Assembly (NCBI GenBank): GCA_030737875.1
Contig: CM060915.1
Span: 635,688,786-635,752,785, forward strand
Direction: 5' to 3'
Source of the DNA: Allium sativum
Taxonomy: Eukaryota > Streptophyta > Magnoliopsida > Asparagales > Amaryllidaceae
DNA: 64,000 nucleotides
Below, piece after piece: positions 11,716 to 23,328 of the stretch (the stretch's first letter is position 1; the number at the start of each line of letters is the position of its first letter). The notes under the pieces are model-generated. The model searched no databases, was not told the DNA's origin, and saw only the letters and a list, made by a program, of their open reading frames with translations. Made by a program: the position numbers and the translations under genes.

Positions 11716-13389
11716 TTCATTCACTAGTCAAACTAAATACCGCCGTCGCTCACTTGTTTTCATACAGCAAAAATTTGTTGAGCAAAATAATTCATAGAAA
11801 GTAGAATAAAATCCTAAAAATCTCGAGAGTGATATGTTTGGATTGCTAGTGGTTAGCTCTTTGATCTGGTATGCTATTAGCAGGGTCCAATGCAAATTTT
11901 TGTGTCACTCCTGTTTCTCAGCATGGACTAGGTCTAGGGTGTGTGAGAAATCGGAGCATCGATTCTTGTTTAGTTATCGTTTTAGGAATGAGAAGATGGT
12001 TTAGGAGTTGTTGGCAAAATTTTAGGGATTTCCGCGTTGATTTTTGTTCGTGCGTTGTATGTGGGTAAGTAGTATTTTGGTCCGAAGTCGCATTTGCAGA
12101 GATGGGTGCGAGTAGAACTGTCGGGTTGGAAGTTGAAGGGAATTCGAAGGAGAACTTAATGGTGAAATCAATTTGAAATTTAATGGAGTATTTTTGAAGG
12201 TGTGGGTCTCGAATGAAACGGCAATGGCCGATGGATGTACTGAGAGGAGCGAACAACGTTGGGAGAAGATGAATTTGGGGATAGGCGGGTCTGGACTTAT
12301 GAAGGGGATGATGGGCCAGAAAGTGTTGGGTGAGCCCAATAGAGGAAATGTAAAGTTTATTTAATTTAATAATGTATGAACTTGTAAATTTAATAACTTC
12401 GTCATACTACACCAGAATTTCGAACGGTCAGATCCGTTGGGATCGTATGGATGATGGCTACACACTGGAATTGATTGGGAGTGGAGTAGAGCTTGTTTGA
12501 ATTTATGGCGAAATAAATTGTTAGATTCAAATCAAACGAACCGTTTATCGTTCTTTAACGATGAACTGACAATCTAAGTAAATCTCACTAACTCTGAACA
12601 GTTTATAATTTCATGTTGTATTTTTAGAACTGTTAAATATTGGTTGATTGACTGTGTGTTGACTATTTGATTGAACTGTTAGTCAGTTAGTGAATTTCTA
12701 TATTGATTCTGGTTAACAGAATATATCGTATGGAACTGAAAGTGATGTTGATTTCATTGTGTAACATCTGTGGTTGCATGGAAACAGGTTGGAGGAATCC
12801 GACTTGATTCCTCAACAGTTATTTTATTGTTTTTCATATATTGTGATATATGATGTAGTTTATAATCTGTGGTTGATTATATGTGTTGGATGATATTGGT
12901 CATTGTGATTTGATGTGTTAAGTACCATAAAATATCGGAATGGGAAAAAGGAGATTTTCAAAGTGATATTGAAAACTGAATATTTATAAATTGAATATTC
13001 ATAAATAGGAGATTTCTAGAAAAGGGAATAATTATAAAATCAAAAGATTTTATAAAAGAGAAAATATTTATAAAATCAACAAAGATTTTATACAGGAGAT
13101 ATTTATTTGTTAAGTAAATAGGAGGTGTTAAATGAGATATGTATTTTTAATTAGGACATGTTAAGTGAATTATTTACTTGGTAAATAAATAAGATATTAT
13201 AAAGGGATTATTTACTTAGGGAATAAATAGAAATGAAAAGGAAAAAGTTATATAAAGAAAACCGTTATAAAAAGGGAAAACGTTATAAAAAGGAAATCAT
13301 TTTTAAAGTGAAGAACCGTTACTAAAAGTAAATCTTTAAAAATGAATAAATGTTGTTAAAAGGAAATCTTTATAAAGTGAAAAAGTCAG

Positions 13390-13915
13390 TAAATCGAATA
13401 TGGTATTCGAAAGTTAGTAAATCGAATATGGTATTCGAAAGTTAGTAAATCGAATATGGTATTCGAAAGGGGTTAGTCGAGTCGAGTTGGTTAGATAGAG
13501 TTAACCAGTTAGAGTTAATCGATAGAGTTAAATCAAACTAGAGTTAAATCGAACTAGAGTTAAATAAATAAGAGTTATTCGAATTAGTTATTCGAATAGA
13601 GTTAAACACAAAGGAGTTATCGAATTAGTTATTCGAAAGGAGTTATCAATTATAGTTTAATCGAAAGGAGTTATCGAATTAGTTATTCGAAAGGAGTTAT
13701 CGATTATAGTTTAATCGAAAGGAGTTATCGAATTAGTTATTCGAAAGGAGTTATCGAATTAGTTATTCGAAAGGAGTTAAGTAAGAAATTAAGTAAAAAG
13801 AGTTAATCCATTAAGGTTAAATAAATAGAGTTAATCGAATTTAGTTTATTCGAAGAAAGGTTTTCGAATCTAGTTATTCGTAAGAGAGATTATCAAATAT
13901 AGTTATTCGAACGAG
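13390..13915 (+). repeat. Tandem array in 3' LTR of A
   Basis: Same array as in the 5' LTR, with several near-identical units around GGAGTTATCGAATTAGTTAT followed by TCGAAA. Confidence 0.85.
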
Positions 13916-15771
13916 AGTTACGTAAGGAAGTCTTAAAGGGTTAAAGATGAACTTACCCTATTTCGAGATTTGAAATGTTGTTCAGTTAAGGTCTCAGAGG
14001 TAGTATTACCCCAACTTGATTGACTTCGTTTTTAATTTAGAAATGGTTAAGGTTCGAGAGTGAAAGTGGTTAAGTGATTTAGTAAATAAGTATAGTGGCT
14101 TGAGTTGTCGTCGCGATGTTGATTTAAAAACATCTGTTTAAATCCAAGTAAAGAAGATTTGGAAATGTTTTCCAAATAGAATCAGAAATGTAATCAAATA
14201 TTGAAATTGGAAATATGGATTAGAAATGGAAATGTTTTCCAGTGTTAACTTATATTTTCTAATCATAGAAAATAAGGAAATATGAATGTATATATATATA
14301 GATATATATGATTGATGATTGATTGATAGAATTTCCATCTGGAAATAATATCGTTGTTTGCACACGTATTTTTCTTTGATAGTTAATCACCGACTATCGA
14401 AGTTTTTAACCATTTTAACGTTGTTAATATGGAGAGACCGGTTGGATTATTATCCAAAGAACCACTCTGTATTGACATAAGCGTTGCGAATCATATATGC
14501 CAAAGAAAACTGAAGACGGAGTAAAGTACAAGGGTTGTTGTATAAATCTTAGATAACAGTGCCTAAGATGGATATACTGAATAGTACCTTCGGTTCATCC
14601 TGCTCCTGGATGACATGTATGGATGAATGTCTGACAGAGTATTTCCAGAAAGTTCACGTACATTGATTTCTTCAACTGTACCAAGAGTGGAAGCGGAGAA
14701 GGAAACTTCTTTAGCTAACACATAATGTACTGTTGTAGATGTCAGTTAGTGATTTTCGATGGATTTGATAATGTGGCATTCGAAGTGAATCTGATGTGTT
14801 GATAAGGCGTAACCTCAAGCATCATCAACCGGTAAATGACAGAAATCGGGCAGGCAGCATGGCTAAGTCGGTCGCTCCGAAGTAGGGTGTATAATCACCT
14901 GATCTAGAGTTTCATTTATTTCTAAAAATCTATTGTCGATGCTGTCTCATTCGGGAAACGGTTGCTGATCCCAACCGTTGGTGATATACATTCGATACAC
15001 TCAAGCGAAATGAGTGGTCAGTCATGTGTGGCCAGGTTGCAAGATGTTCTTGTTGAACCCAGTGTATTCCTTTCTAGAGATACACTAGCGAAAGGTGGTT
15101 CCATACCTTGTCATAGTTGGAAATCCATTACCCAATACGTGCTTGCGGTTTTGATTGTATACTATATATGTAGAACGTGAGATGGAAGCGTTTCTGCTAG
15201 ATGATTATTATATTGTGGTTGATAGACATTATTATAATATCAAAAGGTTTTTGATATAAAGATAATTTGGATTCTCATAAGGGAAAAACCCGTTCCGTTA
15301 TACGGCGTGGTCTTATGAGATATCGTTTACTTGTTCAAACTGTTTTACTCATACCAGTCCCATGACTGACCCGGAGTTTATTTGTTTGTTTCCCTAAACT
15401 CTTGGGTGCCTAAATTTGTATGGGCAGTCAAGTAGTCGGGATTTACAGATATACTGGAGGAGCTTGGAGTAGGAGGCTTCAGGATTATATAGCTATAGTT
15501 ATTTCCGCTGTGTTGTACTTTGATAATGATGTATATTCAAGTACAGATGTACATTTCAAGTTATGTTATATATATTGTATGTTATTCGTTCCGCTGTGAG
15601 GTTCGTGTTACTCTGATGTTGTGTTGTTCTTCTTCTTCTATTCTAAGTTTCTATCTTATCTTTCCTCACCCTCTGTTTTCTTTCTACTAATTTCCTGATT
15701 TTCAGTTTAATTTGGGGTTGGACTTGTGTTTTTGGTTTGCTCAAATTGGACCGGATTTTCGGGTCATTACA

Positions 15772-15776
15772 AAGGT
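15772..15776. repeat. TSD of element A, right copy (AAGGT)
   Basis: Exact repeat of 3143-3147. Confidence 0.93.
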
Positions 15777-17427
15777 TTACTGAAGAAACTGGACTAAGTT
15801 GGATGGTTTTTAATTAGAAGAAGATTTGTAAAGGTAAGAAGCTTAATTGAACTTGTGTAAAGGATATAGTAATGATTATTGAAACAAATCCAAGGTTTTA
15901 ATAAGTTATTTTAAAAATGTTAAATCTAAGAGTTTGCTTTTAGTAGGTTTATGTAAATAAGAGTAAAAGAGATTTAAATTGAGAATAATTTTGCCAAATG
16001 CAAGGAATGGTCACTAAAACCATATTTTTTAATGGAAAGGATAGGATTAATATCAGTTTTAAACTTTTATCTACATTGAGATAAGAACGTTGTCGATCAA
16101 GGTCTGAAAGGTAATAAAATACCCCAGCTTGAACGATTTCACTATTATCAAGGATGGTGTTAGTTTGTAACGGTAAAAGATGTTAGAATTAATTATTACT
16201 TCTGTAAAAAAATATTGCAATGTTAGTTGAAGATTTTGAAACTAGTGAGTTTTAAAGTAATTGCTATGTAATTTAACATCGTTTGACCCAAGTTTTAAGT
16301 GTGCATTTATTTATACCTTTGGATTGAACATACGTATGGTGATTTTTCCAAAGTAAAGGAAGTAAAAGAGATTTGTTGAATATATAGTGATGTTTTTCAA
16401 AGTAAAGAAATAAAGTGGAGTTTGGTAAATACTTTTATATGAAGTTATGTTATTGTTTTCAACGTAACGAAAACAATGGTATTGGAGATAAGAGAATATA
16501 AAATCGATCTTTTAAGAATAGATGAAATAGTTTTAGTAAATGGTTCTAAGTAAAAGAGGTCTGAGCAGCCAATACACCGGACCATACTATTCGAATTGAT
16601 AGTTGAAAACCCGACTATCAATGTAATGTTATTCTTGGACTTTTGTCGTGTTGTGGCATTCTGTTCATTCTGTTCCAGGATGACTTGTATGGAAGAATGT
16701 CTGACATAGTATTTCCTAAAACTCACGTTCATTGATTTTTATAAATATACCAAGTTTGGTAGCAGAGAAGTTCTCTTAGCTTAATATTCGGTGTATATTT
16801 ATGGACTTCAATTAGTGGTTTGACGATGTGGCATTCAAATTTATGAGATGTTCTCTGAATGGTAAATCGTGACCTCATGACTCATCAACCAGGAAATGAC
16901 AGAAATCGGGAAGGCAGCATGGCTAATTTAGTCATTCGCATTAAGGTATATTTTTCACCGATCTAGAGAAAAATTCATTTTTGTTCTTCTTTCACTTCTG
17001 TATCTTCCGGGAAACGGTTATGCCGGTACTGACCGTTGGTGACAATATATTTAATACACTCAAGTTGAATGAGTGGTCGGTCATGTGTGACCGGGTTACA
17101 AGATGTTCTTATTGAACCCTAGTGTATCCTCTCTAGAGTACACTAATCGGTACGTGTTCCTATACCTTATCATGTTGGAAATCCAAACTCCAATACGAGC
17201 TGTGAGTTTTTGATTATATACTAAATATGTGGAGCAGATGCAAGTGTTCTACTAGATGGTTATTTATTTATGGTTTGGTAGACATTACTATAAAATCATT
17301 AGATTTGATATATCAAAAATATTTTGGGTTATCGTAAGGTAAAAACCATCTGTGTTTATGTGTGGGTTGCTCTTACGATTATCCTTTCCTTTCAAAAGGA
17401 TTTTCTAAAGTTAAGCAAGATGCTTGT
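15777..17427 (+). mobile_element. Old LTR A', segment 2
   Basis: Continuation of A' after the A insertion. Blocks follow the order of LTR A: GATCAAGGTCTGAAAGGTAA and ACCCCAGCTTGA (16095-16140; compare 6085-6125), GATGACTTGTATGGAAGAAT (16679; compare 6712), TGAGTGGTCGGTCATGTGTG (17070; compare 7111), and TCGTAAGGTAAAAACC (17333; compare 7378). It is interrupted at 17427 by the Athila-type element. No coding sequence. Confidence 0.8.
17423..17427. repeat. TSD of Athila-type element, left copy (CTTGT)
   Basis: Exact repeat at 25662-25666. Confidence 0.93.
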
Positions 17428-18357
17428 TGATTGACATAGAAATGTGTTTATTTTATGCTCTTATTTCTTATCTTATGTATATAAATAAATATTACTTGGG
17501 TATTGTTTTGTTACTTTTACAGATATTCCAACCCAGCCTGCATGCAACCAGAAAAATAGAGAAATGGAGATCAAATTGGTATATATTTACATTTTGAAGA
17601 ATTGTAGATGAAGATCTCACATCTAGTTGCTGTTGGACAAGAAAATGATTGGTAGAAAGACCAAGAATTTCTCAAATCAAAGGAAGCTTGTCAAAGAACC
17701 AAGAAGAAAAGAAGAAAGGCCAAAAATTTAATAGATTTAACTAAGGCCCATTTGAAACTCTCATTGTAACCTCTTTTGTGAATTCCCTAAGGCCCATCTA
17801 TCATTGTATTAGGGTTAGGGTTAGGGTTTGGCTATCTATCCTATAAATACCCTTGTAATGTCATTGTAGCCACCATCCATTATTCTGTATTCTCTTCTCC
17901 ATTAATAAAAGTTCTTCCTTTTTACTATTTCTGCAATTTTCTTTCTTAGCAATAGGTGTTGTCTACACAATTAGTTTTGGAAGAGCACCAATTGTATTTT
18001 ACATTTGTTTCATTAGTGATTAGTCGTTTGATTAGTTTCAACGACAATCCTAATTTTATTTTTGTTGTTCTTCTTATTCTGCACTTTTATTTTCTGCATT
18101 GTTGTTCTTGTTTTGCAATTTACTTTCTTTAGTGATTAATCGTTGATTAGATTCAACGATAATCCTAAGTTCGCAATTTCAGTTTGTTTTTATTTCAATA
18201 AAATCTCCAGGCTTCGTCTAACTCGCCCAAGAGATTAGATAAATAATTTGATTTTAATTTACCTCCCTGTGTTCGACCTGTATGCTACACACCTGTGCGC
18301 TTGCAGAATTTTATTACAAATATCGCGCTTTTCTAATTCATAGATTAGCGACGATCA
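17428..18357 (+). repeat. 5' LTR of Athila-type element (930 bp)
   Basis: It starts TGATTGACA and ends GACGATCA. It contains a telomere-like run, a TATA box and an AATAAA-like signal (ATTAATAAAAG near 17902). An internal duplication of about 115 bp gives two copies of TTAGTGATTAGTCGTTTGAT-like sequence followed by CAACGAYAATCCTAA, at about 18013 and 18130. Confidence 0.94.
17809..17850 (+). promoter_or_regulatory. LTR promoter of Athila-type element: telomere-like run plus TATA box
   Basis: Three AGGGTT units run from 17809 to 17829 and end in TAGGGTTT, the reverse complement of the telo-box AAACCCTA. CCTATAAATACCC follows, with TATAAAT at 17842. The 3' LTR copy has AGGGCTAGGG instead (25121-25130). 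Confidence 0.65.
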
Positions 18358-18363
18358 AGTTTT

Positions 18364-18380
18364 TGGCGCCGTTGCCGGGG
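18364..18380 (+). other. PBS of Athila-type element (tRNA-Asp)
   Basis: TGGCGCCGTTGCCGGGG is complementary over 17 bases to the 3' end of plant tRNA-Asp with its CCA tail, and lies 6 bases after the LTR. tRNA-Asp priming is known for Athila elements. Confidence 0.9.
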
Positions 18381-18454
18381 AGGTAACAATTGAATTTTAT
18401 TATTTATTTAATTTCTGATTCGTGTTAGTTTTTTTTCTTTTTGTTTGATTTTGT

Positions 18455-19790
18455 AAAAAAAAATCTTGCTAAATTTTCTTTTATTTTCCTATTGTTTTCT
18501 TGTAGATATATATAGATAAAAATCTTGATTAGTTGATTGTGTATCACATATTGATATCATAATCTCTATGACAAGGAAAAAAAATCTTGCCACTTTTTCT
18601 TTTAATTTTCCTTCTTTTTTTCATTTATTTCTTTTTTTTATTTTGCATTTCTTCCAATCTAATTCCTTCAAGAAGAAAAAAAATATATACAAAAAAAGAA
18701 AGTTGCTAATTTTTCTTCAATTTCTTTCCATCTTTCTACTACCTTGCTGATTTTCACATTTTTCTTTTCCCTTTCCTTTTCTTTTTATTTGTTTCCATCT
18801 TTTGTCTACAACTTTCTAAAAAAAACTTTTGCAATTTCTTCTCTGTCTACTTTGATTTCTTTCTTGTTTTTGTCTGCTTTTATTTCTTTCCTCAATTTCT
18901 TCTACCCTTCCTCTCTACTCAAAAAACCTTGCTTTTTTTCTCTTATTTCCTTCCTCTTTTATTTTTTTTCCCTTTTTTGTTTGGATTTTTACCATTCATT
19001 TCTTTCCCTTTCTTCTTGTTCAAATTTTCATAAAAAAAACTTTCATTCTTTTTTTTTTTATTTCTTTCTAATTGCATTTCTCATTCACCTCCTACAATCT
19101 CTCTTTTCATTTTTTTCTTTCCGGCTCTCTCCTTCATTGAAAAAAAAACAACTTTCAATTTTCCTATATTCTTTCCATCTTTCCACTTTCTTTCCAATCA
19201 TCTACATTCTTTTTCTTTTTACAAATTTCAGAAAAAAAAAGATTCCTCTTTTGCACTTTTTTTTCCTTTCTTCTTTTGTCTTTCTTGTTCTCAATACATT
19301 TGATTTCTTTTCTTCTCTTACAAATTCCCTTTCTTTTCAAAAAAAAATCCTCTTCTAATTTTACAACAATAAACAAAAGAAAAAAAATTCTTTCTGTTTT
19401 TGTCTTCTCTTTTATTGTTTTCCCTTCTCAATTTCTTTTCCAAATCTTTTACAATTACTTTCCTTCCTTCCTTTACAATTCTCTTTCTTTTTTGAAATCT
19501 CTCTTCCTTTTTTTTCATTTGTTTCTTTCCTATTTGTCCACTTTTTCAACAATAATAAAAAAAGGAAGGTCATAAAAAGATTCATTCTTTTTTTTTCAAT
19601 TATTTTTCCCTGCTTCATTTCTTCCCTCTGATCAAATACCCCTTTCTCTCACATAATCTCATTTCACCATAGTTTTTTTTTCAATCCACACTTCAGCACC
19701 ATCTTCTCCAAAAAGTTAGTTTTTTTTGTTAATTCCTTTGTTTCTTTTTCTTGTGTTTTTTTTTTGTTATTCAATTCATTCAAAAAAAAA
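18455..19790 (+). repeat. Pyrimidine-rich leader with recurring A-tracts
   Basis: Very T/C-rich sequence interrupted at roughly 90-145 base intervals by runs of 7-10 A. Several are followed by a variant of CTTGCTAAATTTTC or CTTTCAATTTTCC and then a CTTTCC/TTTCTT stretch. This looks like a decayed tandem array of about ten units. The open frame at 18744-19358 (204 codons, mostly Phe, Leu and Ser) is a result of the T/C bias. Confidence 0.7.
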
Positions 19791-20541
19791 AGAGATTTCG
19801 AACTAAGGACAAGGTGACTGGAGTTCAAACAACAAATCAAGATTTCAGAAATCAAAAGAAATTGCAAATAGTGAGATTTCAATCATTGACGCTACTCATT
19901 TTTTCTGGATGGACAGCCATACCCCACTGTAAATTTCTTTTAACTCTACAGGTGCTCTGCTGCAAAGAAAAAAAAAAGACAATTGTTGTAAAAAAATTCT
20001 ACAGGGGCAGTGGCTTGAATGTAAATTTTTTAATTTCTGCAATTAAATTGTGTGATTGTTGTTATTTCTGCACTGTTTATTCATTCTGTTAAGGGCAATA
20101 CCCCAATTCACATAAGGTGAGGGATTTCATCACCCTTTCCTTAGCCCACAAATTGCATTTCATCATAGAATCTGACTAATAATAACGGTTAGACGTTGGA
20201 CTTAAGGGAGTCACGGGCTCATCTAGGGCTTAATTGTATTGTGATATTTGATTCATTTGGAACGAATTATTTCTTGGTGTCTAGACTACGGCAGAGAAAT
20301 AACCGTTTATAAATATTACGGTGATTCGTAAATATTATATCGGTTGTTACTCTGAAGGTACTTAAACCTTCGGCTGCATTGCTAGGGTGATTCCTGGTGC
20401 ACCGATAACTCCTGTCCGTTAACTGGCTAAGAAATCTTTTGATCTAAGTAATCAAATGTGTCACTATATAATTTTGGGTTAGGAGCTATTAAGGACAGAA
20501 AATTTCATTGTAGCTAATTTCTGTGCGTGCATTTAACAACA
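19791..20541 (+). other. Leader between pyrimidine tract and Gag start
   Basis: Non-coding 5' untranslated region of the Athila-type element. From 20090 on it is of normal composition, and contains the repeat pair GTTTATAAATATTACGGTGA / CGTAAATATTATATCGGTTG (20306-20345). I see no domain. Confidence 0.6.
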
Positions 20542-23328
20542 ATGAGTGAAAAAAGTGTGAGCCAACAAAATTCTCCTAGGGGTTCTCGAATCAACCAAAA
20601 TTTTCCAACCGAATTGGATCAAAATCGAGTGAATCACAACTTTCCAAACTTTGGGGATCAAAATCAAATAAATCAAAATTTTCAAAATCTCAATATCCAA
20701 ATAGATAGACCCTTGTCTCTTCGTGATCGATGTTATCCAACTAGAACCGTTCAACCTTCTGTCATAGTACTTCCACCAGTTGAAGGAAAATTTGAGCTTA
20801 AACATTCTTTTATTCAAGGGGTACCAAATTTTACTGGTTTTGAAAATGCTTATGAATTTTTAAGTGAATTTGAATTGTATTCATCCACAACTCAAATGCA
20901 ACAGTTATCTAATGAGTCAATCAAGCTAAGGCTAATTCCATTTGCACTACTTGAAAGCGCTAAAAGATGGCTAAATTCTCTTCCCAAACAGTCAATAAGA
21001 AGTTGGGATGAATTCGTCAGCGTATTCCAGAAAAAGTTTTTTCCTTTTCACAAAACTCTGAAAATTCGAACTGAAATAAATCAATTTTCTCAAAATGAGG
21101 GGGAAACTTTTTCAAAATACTTTGATAGGTTCAACCAATTACTATATAGTTGTCCTCATCATGGAATCATAAAAGATTACTTATGTCAAATTGTATATGA
21201 GGGTCTAAACTACCAGACTACAACTCAACTAGAATCAATGTGTGGGGGAGATTTTATGTCTAAAACGGCCAATGAAGCTTGGAAATTCTTAGAGGATTAT
21301 TCTGAAAAGGACATGCAATGGGAGTCCATTCGTGTTCCCATCCGTGCTTCCACTAAAGGAGTGCATGTCGTGGATACAATTCATATTCCCTTAGAGACTC
21401 AAACTCCTCAACTCAATGGACTACCCCAAGACCAAGTCAATGTCATAGCTCAAAATGGTCTTTACTCATCCACATCTGACCCTTGTTGGAGAAATCATCC
21501 AAATTTCTCATGGTCTAATTCAAATAATGTCGTAAATCCATCTCACATGATACCGAATTCATTATACCAAGCTCCATTTTCTTCTAGTCCTCAAACTTCC
21601 CATGTTTCACCTCAACCTGAGCCTTCGAGTGAACCTTATAGGCACCCCAACTTTCAATCATCAAACCAATCCTCCCAATCTTCTCAACCGTCACAAGATA
21701 TTGTTCGATTAGAAAAACAAATAAATAATCAAGATGTTAAACTCGAACAAATGATGAATATGATGAAGGAACTAATGAAAAGTAATGAGCGAGGAAAGTT
21801 GCCTAGTCAACCCGAGGTGAATCCAAAATATAACTCTCGTACTGTGAATTCTTGTGAGGATGGAAATAATTCGGTTAACGTTGTCACCACCCTGAGGTCT
21901 AGAAAAATGATTGACAATAATGTTGGCAATCCCGACAACCATTCGATTTCAACCCCAATTGAAAAGCTTGACACTCTTGCGAGGGAAACCAATGCCAACT
22001 CCTTGGAACCTTATGAAACCCCATCTTCTTCGAATGTTGGCAACCCCAACATGTCTTCTTCTAATGTCAGCAACCCCGATAATAATTCCTCCTCTAATGT
22101 TGGCAATCCCAGCATCTCACCTTCTATTCCTGTACCTCAATCACTTTCCACATCGAAACCTTCTTCTTCGAACGATCAAATTTCTGACAGAGTCTATAAA
22201 CCAATAGCCCCTTATCCTCACAGGCTTAACAATAAGAAGAAGGATGCAAATTTTGGAAAAATTCTTGAAATCTTCAAACAAGTTCGTGTCAATATTCCAC
22301 TCTTAGACACCATCGAACAAATTCCTCAATATTCCAAGGGTCTCAAAGAGCTATGCACCCGAAAACAAGCCACTAATGTTCCTAAAACTGCCTTTCTAAC
22401 TGCGAATACAAGCTCCATTCTTTCGAATCCTGCCCCAGTCAAGTACAAGGACCCCGGTTGTCCTACAATTGATTGCAAAATAGGAAACATTCACACATCT
22501 CGTGCCCTACTTGATCTCGGTGCAAGTGTAAATCTTCTTCCTTACATTGTTTATTGTCAACTTGGATTAGGGGAGATTAAACCAACAAACATCACTCTTC
22601 AGTTAGCTGATCGATCTTTTAAAAAACCATTGGGTATAATTGAAGACGTTTTGATTCAAATTGAACAATTTTACTTCCCTGTCGATTTCGTAGTTCTAGA
22701 AACCGAGCCTGTTTTGAGTCAGGGTAGTCAAATTCCATTGATTTTGGGTCGTCCCTTCTTAGCAACCTCAAATGCTATCATTAATTGTAGGAGCGGCCAA
22801 CTTCGACTATCGTTTGGGCACTTAACCATTGAATTGAATATTTTTCATCAACCCAAAGAGATCGAAATAGGAGAAGTTGACATAATAGAAACAGTTTTAG
22901 ATGGCACATCTGAATTATCTCCTCTAAAAACTTCATTTTCCTCAGTCAACGTGTGCACTATGTCTTTTGAGGAATTGTTCGAAGATGAGCTTAAACTTTT
23001 GAATGACGAGGATGGATATATGGAACGTCTCAAACATAATCGTAATTCCATAGCATCAGAAGAAATCATTGTTAAAAACTCAGGCTTATGGGACTATAAT
23101 AATCTTCAGTTGAATGATTTAAATCATTGGCACGACAAAAATTTTATAGGAAGGATTTTGATCTTAGATCTCACTGACATACCTTTGTACCTCAAAAATC
23201 AGATACGAAATCATCATCCATCATTTTCGATAGAGGCAAGTGTGGAGGGAAAGAAAAATCTCATTTTTCACATAAAACTCACCGTCATTATAAATTTCAT
23301 TTTGTATATAATTGGCATTCGCATATAG
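20542..23328 (+). CDS. Gag-protease polyprotein of Athila-type retrotransposon
   Basis: The 928-codon frame starts at ATG 20542; the open frame extends 15 bases upstream to a GTG, but the ATG is the natural start. Residues 1-80 are Asn/Gln-rich. Residues about 85-255 form the retrotransposon Gag domain (AKRWLNSLP, WDEFVSVFQKKFFP and ETFSKYFDRFNQLL are visible). Residues 387-420 look like a coiled coil (RLEKQINNQDVKLEQMMNMM). Residues 480-535 carry SSSNVGNP-type repeats. The protease core begins at DLGASVNLLP (about 658) and ends with LILGRPFLAT (about 734); the usual DTG is DLG, as in Athila proteins generally. Residues about 790-928 are unlike any polymerase I recognise, with a hydrophobic C-terminus. 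No zinc knuckle is seen. The product would form particles and process Gag; it cannot copy or integrate DNA alone. Confidence 0.88.
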   Translation: MSEKSVSQQNSPRGSRINQNFPTELDQNRVNHNFPNFGDQNQINQNFQNLNIQIDRPLSLRDRCYPTRTVQPSVIVLPPVEGKFELKHSFIQGVPNFTGFENAYEFLSEFELYSSTTQMQQLSNESIKLRLIPFALLESAKRWLNSLPKQSIRSWDEFVSVFQKKFFPFHKTLKIRTEINQFSQNEGETFSKYFDRFNQLLYSCPHHGIIKDYLCQIVYEGLNYQTTTQLESMCGGDFMSKTANEAWKFLEDYSEKDMQWESIRVPIRASTKGVHVVDTIHIPLETQTPQLNGLPQDQVNVIAQNGLYSSTSDPCWRNHPNFSWSNSNNVVNPSHMIPNSLYQAPFSSSPQTSHVSPQPEPSSEPYRHPNFQSSNQSSQSSQPSQDIVRLEKQINNQDVKLEQMMNMMKELMKSNERGKLPSQPEVNPKYNSRTVNSCEDGNNSVNVVTTLRSRKMIDNNVGNPDNHSISTPIEKLDTLARETNANSLEPYETPSSSNVGNPNMSSSNVSNPDNNSSSNVGNPSISPSIPVPQSLSTSKPSSSNDQISDRVYKPIAPYPHRLNNKKKDANFGKILEIFKQVRVNIPLLDTIEQIPQYSKGLKELCTRKQATNVPKTAFLTANTSSILSNPAPVKYKDPGCPTIDCKIGNIHTSRALLDLGASVNLLPYIVYCQLGLGEIKPTNITLQLADRSFKKPLGIIEDVLIQIEQFYFPVDFVVLETEPVLSQGSQIPLILGRPFLATSNAIINCRSGQLRLSFGHLTIELNIFHQPKEIEIGEVDIIETVLDGTSELSPLKTSFSSVNVCTMSFEELFEDELKLLNDEDGYMERLKHNRNSIASEEIIVKNSGLWDYNNLQLNDLNHWHDKNFIGRILILDLTDIPLYLKNQIRNHHPSFSIEASVEGKKNLIFHIKLTVIINFILYIIGIRI

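Larger units (their letters stand above)
3148..15771 (+). mobile_element. Element A: large non-coding LTR retrotransposon derivative (LARD-like)
   Basis: A 12.6 kb element with two long direct repeats, a 5 bp TSD, a PBS close to tRNA-iMet and a PPT, but no Gag or Pol sequence in any frame of its 2.7 kb interior. This fits the LARD class: long LTRs around a conserved but non-coding interior, moved by proteins of another element. The LTRs share blocks with element B and the 3' end of the interior shares a motif with B, so a Tekay-like chromovirus is the likely helper (inference). It sits inside the old LTR A'. The two LTRs are very similar apart from a large deletion in the 5' copy, so the insertion is fairly recent. 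Confidence 0.9.
10623..15771 (+). repeat. 3' LTR of element A (5149 bp, complete)
   Basis: It starts TGTAATGACCCG and ends CGGGTCATTACA. It holds all parts of the LTR: 5' module 10915-11130; two diverged copies of the AACGACCTC-type block at about 11337-11450 and 11500-11620; core promoter with TATA box near 11682; leader 11870-12340; A-rich tract 12960-13380; tandem array 13390-13915; conserved 3' block 14400-15771. Frames such as 11918-12256 (-) and 12173-12364 (+) recur at the matching place in the 5' LTR only because the LTRs are copies. Confidence 0.93.

Noticed and set aside
17809..17829. Interstitial telomere repeat
   Set aside because: Only three units of TTAGGG type (plant telomere is TTTAGGG), at a fixed place in both LTRs near the TATA box.
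18364..18380. tRNA gene fragment
   Set aside because: Only the 17 bases complementary to the tRNA 3' end are present, at the standard PBS position.
18744..19358. 204-codon open frame
   Set aside because: Almost only Phe, Leu, Ser and Lys, a direct result of the pyrimidine-rich leader; no domain and no separate promoter.
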